Source of the DNA: Edaphochlamys debaryana
Lineage: Eukaryota; Chlorophyta; Chlorophyceae; Chlamydomonadales
NCBI GenBank assembly: GCA_016858145.1
Contig: JAEHOE010000240.1
Location: 1-64,000, forward strand
DNA: 64,000 nt
Direction: 5' to 3'
The notes under the pieces were generated by a model that was given only the letters and a program-made list of their open reading frames with translations, did no database searches and was not told where the DNA came from. Positions 42,464-51,910 of the stretch are shown piece after piece (position 1 is the first letter of the stretch; each line of letters opens with the position of its first letter). The position numbers and the translations under genes were made by a program.

Positions 42464-42640
42464 ATGAGCGGAAACGCGAAGAAGGTCCGCTTGCTCGTGA
42501 AGCTTGTTAGCACAGCCAAGACCGGCTCTTTCTATGTGACGGAAAAGAACCCCCGCAACACGCCGTGGAAGCTAAAGCTGATCAAATTTGACAAGGTCGT
42601 CAACAAGCATGTGCTGTTCGAGGAGCAGAAGCTAAAGTGA
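42464..42640 (+). CDS. MRPL33: Ribosomal protein bL33, probably mitochondrial (58 aa)
   Basis: A single-exon ORF, MSGNAKKVRLLVKLVSTAK through HVLFEEQKLK, matches the bacterial-type large-subunit protein L33 over its whole length: the RLLVKLVSTAKTGSFYVTEK start, the K-N-x-R loop, then KLKLIKFDKVVNKHVLFEE. The usual length is 50-60 residues, so it is complete. As in mitochondrial L33 proteins the Cys pairs of zinc-binding forms are absent, and there is no long transit peptide. Nuclear coding of a bacterial-type L33 points to the mitochondrial ribosome; a plastid role is less likely, since plastid L33 genes are usually on the plastid genome where present. The 5' flank is shared with a divergent gene. 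Confidence 0.9.
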   Translation: MSGNAKKVRLLVKLVSTAKTGSFYVTEKNPRNTPWKLKLIKFDKVVNKHVLFEEQKLK

Positions 42641-45129
42641 TGGCCATCATCAGTCGCCGATGAAACATCCCGTGGCGGCCACGCACATATGCGAATCAGG
42701 AGCTGAGGAGTGGCGCTGGAGTATGCGGACCTGTGGAGGTGCCAAGACCAGAAGCTGTGTCGACGTGGAGGATGGCCGATAGGATGGTGCCAGGACTTAC
42801 ACACGCGCGGGAACGGCACGAGGTGCCGCTGACCCACCGTCAGCGCTCCGGTGGGGTTCAAGGATAACAGGATGCAGTATGTCACATGGGAACAAGCAGC
42901 CAAGCACAGAGCCGTGCCAAGTGGTGCGGAGTAGTAGAGGGGCCGCCAGGGGTTTGGAACGAGTTGCAGCACCGGGGATGCCGTCGGTAACGCTGGGGGT
43001 ACCCTGCCGTCGTGCTGAGCTCTTGCTGGGGCCAAGGTCAAGGTCATCACGGAGCCAGAGTGAGACGTCTTGAGGGCCTGCTTAACTTGAAGGGCTGGCC
43101 CGCCGCACGACCAGGTGCTGTGGTGAGGGGTCTGGAGTTAGGGCCGTCCATGACGCCTTGGGCCCACAGGGACCTGTCAAGAGGCATGGCAGCCGAGTGT
43201 CGTTGCCGTTCGGTGCCGACGGCACACACTGCGACGGGTCAGAGGTTGCACTGCTTGGGCGGTGGGGGGTGACTGAGGCGCGATGGGCCAGCGCAGAGCG
43301 TTGGTCGGGCGATGCGCACGGGCCGTGAGGCGGTGGCGCTTGCAAGTAAATGAGGTTGCGTGCTGCGTGACATTCTGAGGAAGGGCGAGGTGTGGAGTCG
43401 GTGCTACGGAGTGCCGAGGCCTCTTGCGGCTGTTGAGGAGGTTGGAGGGGTGCAGGCAGGCCTCCGGTGATGCGCCCTGACCCGGTTGGAGGTCGGCCCG
43501 ATTACTGAGGGATCTGGTGATGCGGCGTGGACGCAAACTCCTGTTGAGGGACTGCTGTCCGGTTGTGGTTCCGCGTGGGAGCTCTGAGCAGCTGTGTAAG
43601 ACAACGCCTGCGGCTTGCGTGCTAGCCATGGGGTCCGTTGCCCCGTCATTAAAGGGAGGCTTAGCGCTGGCAATCAGTGTGGAGGGTTGGTGTGGAAGGC
43701 GTGTCGTTGGGCTTCACCCCTGCCAAACCCAGCGCGGGGGCCTTCAATCCACAGTTGGCTACTTCAATCCAGGGTTGGGCTTTCCAATCCGCTGTCGTCC
43801 ATCCCAATCCAAGGGTGGCCGTTTCAATCCCCGACCATGGTTTCCAATCCAGGTTGCCCAATCCCAATCCGTCCGCGTGCCCAGGGCACTTTCCAATCCA
43901 ACCGGGGATGCCCACCCTCCGATCAGTGCTAGCACAGCGGCTTCCGGCAGTCCTCCGGCGCCCCGCCTGACGTCCTTGACCGCAAGTGGCTTGTGGTGGC
44001 CGGGGCAGAGGGCAAGCACACTATACTCTTCCGCTGTGTCAGCCGGTGGTGGCTGGCAGGCTGGTGGCAGGCCGCGCAGTCAACCACCGCCGCCACAGCT
44101 TGATAGTGGGCAGACATGTGCGGCTGCAGCTCTGCAGCCCCGGGTCCCCGCCGAGCCTCCCCGAGCGCGCAGCTTTCACACAACCGCCTCCCCGCACTGC
44201 CAAAGCCTCCTCGCCCTCCTGCACCCTTGGACACATCGGTTAAAAACCTGCAAGGCTGTTGGCAGGCCCGGAATGCCCGGGAGCAGGGCGGGTAACCCTT
44301 CACGCCTGCCTTCCCTCGCACGCGCTCTAGCACCGCTGCAGGCGCATCCCGCATTGTACTGGTATGTACTTGCAGCCAACGCGCACCCGCAGGACCCGCC
44401 CTTGTCTGCCTGCTTGGACCTCGAGCGGCACTCTTAATTGCACGCAGCCTCCCGATTGGCCTAGAGGCCAGATATTCCTGCGTGCCGTCCCTGCTACCCT
44501 TGCCCAGAGAACGCTCTTGCGCTCTGGCACACCTCATGTTGCACCGGTATCTCTCAGCCGTGCCACTCCAAGCCAACCAAGCACACCACCCCGCGCTGCC
44601 TTCGTGTCTTCGTCCAGGCACCACCGGGGCCGCAGCACACGTGCTCCCTTCACCTCCAACTCTTCGCAAGGGCCCACGGTTCGCTCCCAATCCCGCGCTG
44701 TCTTGCTTCAGCCCTGCGCCCCATCTGCAAGGCCCCGCAACCGACATGAAGCGTACAATGGGCTTGAGCCCGCCCTTTGGCCACGGATAGCCCCAAGCTC
44801 GCGCCCACTCTGCAGATGGGTACACGCGAAATAACCGAACAGCTCGCCAAACAATACATGCAGTGCAATGCGTCACGAGTTGAAGGCCGAGTGGCAATCT
44901 ATCCGCTGGTGCCGGGGCCCACCGGGCTGGCACCAGCTGCCCGCCGCAGCCTCAGCGGTTGTCTCTCGCAGTGCGTCTTTCACTCCCCTCTCTAGAATCC
45001 AGTCTCGCTCCCGCGGGTTGGAGCGAGCACAGGAACACTTCAGCACGCGTCAAACGCGCCAAAACCCGCACATTCTGCCCAGAATTGCTTCGGCCTCAAC
45101 CCGCCTCCGCCTCCGCTTCCGCCTCAGCC
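42641..45129. other. Gene-poor region with a 20-bp periodic array
   Basis: No ORF in this 2.5 kb resembles a known protein or has plausible splice structure. The 3' untranslated region of the L33 gene should occupy its start. The only clear structure is the CAATCC array at 43741-43899. Confidence 0.5.
43741..43899 (+). repeat. CAATCC array with 20-bp spacing
   Basis: CAATCC ends at 43750, 43770, 43790, 43810, 43830, 43850 and 43870, seven times at exactly 20 bases, then once more at 43899. Each is preceded by pyrimidines (TT, TTC, CC), so several contain CCAAT. The ~12 bases between them are not conserved. Confidence 0.85.
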
Positions 45130-48100
45130 TCACTCCGCCTCCGCCCGAACCGCCGCCTGCGCCACACCCGCGGACTCCCCCTGGCCGCCCCCACCGGCTG
45201 ACTCCTCCATCGGACCGCCCTCATCCGCGGAGGCGAGGTCGGCGGAGGAGAGGGAGGAGAGGGAGCTGTGCGCCCGCAGCTTGCCCAGCAGCGCCTGCAC
45301 GGTGCGCTCGCGCTTGTAGGGGGAGCCCTGGAGGGACATGACCTGACAGGGGGGAAAGGGGGGGGGCAGACATTGGGGTAAGGGGGATGGGGGGGGAGGA
45401 GGTCATGGCCCGGCAGCGCCTGCACGGTGCGCTCGCGCTTGTAGGGGGAGCCCTGGAGGGACATGACCTGACAGGGGGGGAGGGGGGGTTGAGGGGGAGG
45501 AGGGGGGGGGCGGGTGAGGGGTTTTAAGGGGGAGGCGGGGGGCTTTTGCATGCGGCCGCCTGACCCCTGCCTTGGCGCCGTGCCCCTGCCGGCCAAGCGC
45601 CAACCCGGTGTCATCGTCCGTCGCTCCCCATGCAGGCCCCGACCCATGCCCTCTCAGTGCCCCTCCACCCAGCTGCAGCGTAGCCTCAATCTGCCGCCCT
45701 CCACCCCCCTCCATTCCCCTTCTCCCTTCACCCCTTCCCCACCTGCAGCGTGTACTGGATGTCCCCCCGCTCGCGGTTTAGGAAGCGCCCCACAGCGCCC
45801 GACAGCGCGGGGTCGCGCAGGTAGTGGCAGCTGGGGGGGAGGGGGGTAGGGAGGGAGAGGAAGGGGAGAGGGGGGGGGAGGAGGGGGAGGGGGAGGAAGG
45901 GGAAGTCGCTGTGAGGGTCGCGCAGGTAGTGGCGGCTGGGGGTGGCGGGTGCGGGGTGGGGGCAGGAGTAGGGTCGGGAGCGACCACATGCTTGCTGCTG
46001 AACAATGGCCCTGGGTCCGCCCCATCCCAACCCGGCCCCCCTGCTCCCTCACCTGTACGTGAAGGAGGGCAGGTAGCCCCTCTGCAGCTTGTGCTCCCCC
46101 TGCGCCCCCGCCTCCACGCGGGGGAGGCCCCGGGCGATGGCCTCCTCCAGCGCCTGGGGGGTGGGTGGGTGGAGGAGGGAACAGAAGGGACGGGCGTGTT
46201 TTGACAAACGCGCGTGTTTAGTACGGCGGATCATGTGGTGCAGCCTGTGCTCCAGCCCGTCGCGGAGCTCCGGTCCATGCGAGCATCGAGCAAACGAAGT
46301 ACGTGGCCTTACCAACAATCCGTTCCACCCTTTGCCGGCCATGCCGCATCGGCCCTCCTATATGTACGGCACTCCAGTCAGCATGATCCCGGAACGAGCC
46401 CGAAAGCCGTGTGTTCGGTATGGCGCGTCCGCCGTCAAGCACACCGCCCCCTTTCAATAGTTCACTACTACTGAGCTAGTTAGGGAAGTGATGTTATATG
46501 TGCGGGTAGCTCCAAGCTGTGGCAGTAGTATTGGCACCCCCCGCACTTGCAGCCAAGACCGCATCCTCGTTCATCAGTCGTGAGGGCCACACCGCCGTGC
46601 ACGCACCTGGTAGTAGCAGAGCTCGAAGTGCAGGTTCCTGACCTCCCGCCCGGGGGCCGCGCCCCAGTTGCGGCCGAAGAGCGCGTGCGAGCCCACCAGG
46701 TTGAGCGCGGCGGCGGCCAGGGCGGAGGGGGCGGAGGCGGGGTCGGAGCCGCGGTCCGAGGCGGCCACCAGCAGGACCTGATGGGGGGGAGAGGGGGGGA
46801 GAGGGAGGGGTGAGGGAGGGAGGGAAAGGAGGGGGGGTACTGATGAGGGGGAAGGGGGGAATGTGTCGTACTGTGTGTGCCGTACTGTGTCGTACGGCCT
46901 GCCTCACCCGCTCCGGCATGGTCTCCCCCAGGCGCTGGAAGAAGTCCCGAGTCAGGTAGGCGTTGCCCCACTTGCGATCCACCTGACGGAAGGCATAAGA
47001 GGGGGGTGGGTGAAGTCGTGTTTGTAACTGCGCGGGATCGTTTCGCCGGGGGAAGCGCCGGAGGGCGAAGGCGCGTGAACCCCGTAGCCTTGCAATACCT
47101 TACTGCCCCCGCCCCGTCCGCTCTCATCTCACCCTCTCCACCTCGGCCCCCCTGCCCCGCTCCCCCCTCCCACACACACCGTGTCTGTGTAGAAGTCGTA
47201 GAATCGGTCCCAGTGCGCCGGCCGCAGCGCCCCCCCCGGCAGCCGGTGCACGTCCAGGCCCGCGGCCGCCACGCTCTTGCGCTCCTGGTGGGTGGGGAGG
47301 GGGTGGGTGGGGAAGGAGGCAGAGAAAGGGGGTCAGAAGGGGAGAGGAGAGAGGGTGTTCGTTGCTGAGGAGAGAGGGGGGAAGGGCTAGATTTTGTGAT
47401 GTGGAAGGGTCACGAGGGGAGGGCAGGAGGAGGAGACAATTTGAGACGAGGAACAGCGCGTCCCCTGGGCCGGACAATCGGGCACTACCCTGCCGCCACC
47501 ACCACCACCGCTGGGCCCCAAACAATTGCCCCAACTCCACCCCCAAACCCCGCGCCGGCCCCCCCTGACCTTGCTTTTCGCATAACATCGTCCCCATTTC
47601 ACGTTTACCTCCCACCTGTCGTATGCTCTTGCGCTTGGACTGCTTGAGCTCCCCGAGGAAGGCATCGAAGGAGGCGTAGCCCTCGTTCTGCCACCAGAAC
47701 TGGGGGGGGGGGAGGGTTAAGACGGGTTTGGGATCATATGGACAGAAACGCATTGAACTGGGGGGTGGGGTGGGGAGTAGGGGGAGGCGGGGGCAAGCGT
47801 CAAGGGGTTGTAGACGGGCAGGGTAGGGGCGGCGGCTGGCGAGGCGCGACAGGCACGGACAGGGTGCTGCAAGGGGATTTGGTTCACAGGACACGGCCCC
47901 AGAAATCCCCAGTGATCCCCACAACCCCAGCCCTACAGGCCTCTCCCCTACCCCGCGCCCTTCCTCCAAGCCCCCACCTGAATCCCCAGCCGCTGCTGAA
48001 AGCCCATCTCCCCAAGCACAGCCCTGGGGGTGAGGGGGGCGAGGGAGATTGTGGAGCTGGCGGCGGAGGAAGCGACGACAGCAGAACCTCGGCGCCCCAT

Positions 48101-51100
48101 TCAGTCCCATTCCATCTCGCCCCTCCCCTGACCCACCGCTCCATGGCGGCTGTGGGGTGCGGCGGAACCGGCAACCCACCTTTCCAGCCTACCCCCTAAC
48201 CTTCTGTAACCTGCCCTGTGCCCTCCACGTCTCCCCCTTTCCCCACCCGCCTCCCTGAACCCGCCCACCCACCACTCCTCAGCGGTTGTGAAGGTGAGGT
48301 GCAGCCCCGACAGGTCCAGCGTGTCTGGGGGAGGGGAGGGAGGGGGCAAGGGGAGCGGCAAGAGCGAGGGGGCAGAAAGGTGGGGAGGGATGCGGAGGGT
48401 GGGCCTGACGTGGCTGTGCAGGGGCTGCCAGGGCGACGGCGAGCACCTGCCCCTCAGCGAGGCCCCATGCACGGGCAGCACGGCCCTTCATAGCCCGCGC
48501 CTCCATTATGTGGTTCAAGGGGTACACCCGAAAGCTCACCCCTTGCCTCGACACACAAAGGGGCCCCCGACCCCCCAGCTCCGGCCCTGGCTGCCCTTGC
48601 TATAAAACCTACGCCCGCACCCCGCAGCCGGCCTCCTCGGCCCCACTTCTTTCGCACGCCCCACCCCCAGGCCTGCCAAACCCGCCGCTTCCCAGACCCT
48701 CCGAGGAGCCCCATCCCCCAAGCCCCAACCCCCATCCCCTAGCAGCAAACACCCCAACTCCCATCCCACTCGGCCCCCACCCCCTAAGGCCCCCACCTCC
48801 TAAGGCCCACACCCCCTTAGGCCCCCACCCCCTTAGGCCCCCACACCCTTAGGCCCCCACACCCTTAGGCCCCCACACCCTTAGGCCCCCACACCCTTAG
48901 GCCCCCACACCCTTAGGCCCCCACACCCTTAGGCCCCCACACCCTTAGGCCCCCACACCCTTAGGCCCCCACCCCCACCCCCACCCCACCCGCTGCGTTG
49001 ATGAGTGCTTGCGCCATGGCACGGACCACCGCCGCCCGCTGGGAGGGGGGCAGCTGGGGAGGGGGGAGGGGGGAGGGGCGGGGAGGTTGACCCTTGACCT
49101 CAGTACCGGCGAGGGAGAGGGAGATGGAGATGAAGAGGGAGACGGGAAGGACGAGGTTCTCGAGCATATGGGTATGGTGCCGGTTGGGCGGGCCGAGAAA
49201 AGAATTACCATGTCTGTGTGTGGACACCTAGCCAGACCCTGCCGTTTGGCCCTGTGGGCCCCGATGGCCTTCGATGGCCTTCGATGGCCTTCGATGCGCA
49301 GCTCCAGGAGGGGGTAGGGCGGCCGCCACGAGCCCCTTCTGAGGCTCCACAGGGCGGAGGCCCCACATCCATGGTGGGTGCCTGTGGCCCTCCCTCCTAC
49401 CAAACCCTCGCCCCTTTCCCCCCTTCCCCCTTCGCCCCCCCCCCCCCCCCCCCATCTGCTCACCCCCCCGTCCACGCACAGTCGCGGCCCCGTGACGGGG
49501 GTGAAGGGCACCGCCGCCTGCAGCTTGGGGTAGTACCTGTCAGGGGGGGAGGGGGGGCCAGACATAGGGGTTAAGGGGAGGGCATGGTGCGGATGAGGGG
49601 GACGCATGGTCGCCAGTTCATCTCATCCCCTCCTCTTCTCACCGCAGGCAGCCCACACCCGGGTAGCCCACGCCCTTCAGCCCACACCCCGGCAGCCGGC
49701 ACCCCTGTGCTGCTGCAGCCCCCCACCTGATGCCCAGCCTTGAGGCCGCGTCCGCCCAGCTCTGATCGAACACATACTCCCCGTTGCTGGGGGATGGCAG
49801 GCGGTGCAGGCGAGAGGATGGGGGTCCAGGGCGGGCGCAGTAAACAGCCGACCGTGTCCCTGCGGTTTCCCTCCTCGGTTCGCTCCGTCCTCCACAGCAC
49901 CTTCCCCCCCACTCTCTTTCCCCCCACCCCCCCCACCCCCACCTGTGGCCCTTGAGGTACATGGGCACGCATCCCACCAGCCGCCCCCCGCGGACAGCGC
50001 TGCCGTTGCCGTTGCCGTTGTGACCGTTACCATTGCCGTTCCCGTTGCCGTTGTGGCCGTTACCGTTACCGTTGCTGCTGGCGGCGCCCTCGCCCGGCAC
50101 CCCGCCCCCGTCAGCGTACGGCACCTCCCGTACGATCACGTGCTGGGGCAGCCAGCCGGTGCGGGGGGCCTGGGGGTTAAGGGCCAAGAAGGGTGTGAGC
50201 GAGGGTTTGGTCCGGGAGAGGGATGCCTGGGGCCGGCCGAGGTATACTGCTGCTTACACCCACGCCGAGCGCTGGAAGCCACACCCCAGGACTCCTGCCC
50301 CCCATCCCCACCCCGCACCCACCGCCGACCCGCTCTCCTCCAGGGCGTGCAGGAAGGCCCACATCAGGAAGGGGTTCAGCTCGCCGCCCGGGCCCCCGCC
50401 CACCACCGCGTCCCACTCGGCCTGGGGCACCTGCGTGGGGGAGGGGGGGAGGGGGGGCAGTCTTATGTGTGCGGCCCCGCGGGCGCCGGCACCATGAAGG
50501 CACGCCTCGACCGCCCCGGCCCCACGCCCCGGCCCCAGCAGAGCCGCCACTGCCTACCGGGTGACCAGGCGCAGACCACCTGACCACCGGGTCAACGACA
50601 TACCCCGCGAGTCGCAAAATATACCCTCTTCTTGCTCCCCTCCTCCACCTTTCCGCCCCTGCCCCCTCCCCACCTTGCTGATGCTGTCCACCACCCGCAC
50701 CTCCAGCCGCACGCCCCGCGCCCCCCCGCCACCACCGCCACCGCCAGAAGCCGCGGCCAACCCGCCCCTCTCCCCCGCCTCCGCCTCCTCCCGGCCGCCA
50801 GCTGTTGCCCCATCCGCTGAGGGTGCAGCGGCAGCAGGGGTTGTGACGGAGGCGGGGGCGGAGGCGGAGGCGGGGGCAGCAGTGGGGGCGGCGGAGGCGG
50901 GGGCGGAGGAGGAGGCAGGGGCGGGTGCTCCCGCGGCCCGGGCCTGGTCCTGAGGGGGAGGTGGGGTACGGCGCTCACGTGTTTTGGCAGTAGGCCCCCC
51001 GCTAGCCTCCTGAGTGATTTGCTCACGGCCGGGCCAGGCCACGGCTCGTCACTTTGACTCGCCTCTGCCCCGCCCGTGTTATCCGCAGTTAGTCAAGGTT

Positions 51101-51498
51101 GCTCCTTCATGTAACCCTGCTGTGTGCCTGCCCCCCCTGCCCCCCCTGCTCCCTGACGTTGCTCCTCGTGTCCCTGACTGCCTTGGCCCCTCCGTGCGCC
51201 TGCACCCCCCCCCCTCGCCCCCTCCCGTTTGAGGTTCTTCTTCCTCCCAGTCACCCTCCTGCCCCCCCCCCTCCCTCCCCCACACCTGTTGAACTCCGTC
51301 GAGGCCCGCGCTCTCCCGAGGCCCCGGCCTCCGCAAGCCCAGCCGCGCCAACGCCTGCTCGCTCACAGCCACAGCGCAGCTCCATAGCTCGGCAGCGGAA
51401 CGAGGGAGCGCGCTGCACGGCACGCTGCTAGCTCGCTGTATGCGCCTGCTGTGGGGACGCGCGCCGCTGCGGGGCGCGCGCTGCAGCGGGCGATGCAT
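45130..51498 (-). CDS. FemAB-like / DUF482 (GNAT-fold) protein, 651 aa, 16 exons
   Basis: Exons: 51286-51498, 50674-50949, 50323-50430, 49943-50169, 49727-49786, 49464-49536, 48990-49053, 48273-48324, 47978-48023, 47616-47699, 47180-47284, 46908-46982, 46607-46777, 46053-46153, 45743-45830, 45130-45342; all in phase. The core follows the bacterial COG3146/PF04339 pattern: [148 protein letters not shown]. Family members are FemAB/N-acyltransferase-like; the substrate is unknown. The N terminus (71 residues, Arg/Ser/Ala-rich) looks like an organelle transit peptide and is followed by an Ala/Pro-rich linker. An NGNGNGH low-complexity insert lies in exon 4. An earlier in-frame ATG exists at 51651. 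Confidence 0.85.
45410..45475 (-). repeat. Duplicated acceptor end of DUF482 exon 16
   Basis: The start of the last exon ([18 protein letters not shown] with the preceding CCTGTCAG acceptor) occurs twice, at 45342 and again at about 45466. The outer copy has no donor and runs out of frame, so it would truncate the protein if used. Confidence 0.8.
45912..45945 (-). repeat. Duplicated acceptor end of DUF482 exon 15
   Basis: The + strand GGGTCGCGCAGGTAGTGGCG at about 45914 repeats GGGTCGCGCAGGTAGTGGCA at 45811-45830, the acceptor side of exon 45743-45830, including the C-rich tract with AG. It lies in the upstream intron. Confidence 0.75.
48780..48975 (-). repeat. 16-bp minisatellite in a DUF482 intron
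   Basis: CCCTTAGGCCCCCACA repeats at 16-base spacing about eight times from 48845, with degenerate copies before it. It lies in the intron between exons 48990-49053 and 48273-48324 and ends about 15 bases from the exon-7 donor. Confidence 0.9.
49262..49297. repeat. 10-bp repeat CGATGGCCTT x3
   Basis: Three perfect tandem copies plus a partial one, within an intron of the DUF482 gene. Confidence 0.85.
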
Positions 51499-51910
51499 GG
51501 CCGCGACTGGGGTTCGAGGGACTTTGCGCCCGGGTGCCCCAGCGCGAGCTCCGGCGAGCGCTAGTCGCTCGCGTGATGCTATGTACGCCACGCTGTATAG
51601 GTACACAAGCGTGGGCACTCCCTCGCAAGGTGCGCGATGCAAGGTTTCCATTCCGCGGTTTCCGCCAAACGAGCACGCCCGGGCATGTCCCGTGTTTTGT
51701 TACATAAAGTTTAGTCGCGTCTACACAACTCCAAGTAGTTGGGCCGTGACCCAGGAGGCGCGCAAGCCAGATCCATCTCGCCTCTCTCGCGAGGCCACGC
51801 CACTTCCCAGCGACGCCGCTCAGACTGCTGCTGTTGACGTAAGCAAGCCCCCGTAAAGCCTTCGCGAGATACGCACCTGCGCGCTTGACGAGGAACGTGA
51901 GCCCGGCAAG
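51499..51910. promoter_or_regulatory. Divergent (bidirectional) promoter region
   Basis: The DUF482 gene (minus, ATG 51498) and the PAC2 gene (plus, ATG 51911) start 412 bases apart, or 259 if the upstream Met at 51651 is used. No canonical TATA box is evident. The region must hold both promoters. Confidence 0.5.

Noticed and set aside
43741..43899. CRISPR-like evenly spaced repeats
   Set aside because: The repeated part is only 6-9 bases with ~12-base filler in a eukaryotic genome and no cas genes; reported as a phased motif array instead.
43517..44437. + strand ORF of 306 codons
   Set aside because: It runs through the CAATCC array and has no family resemblance; length is explained by high GC.
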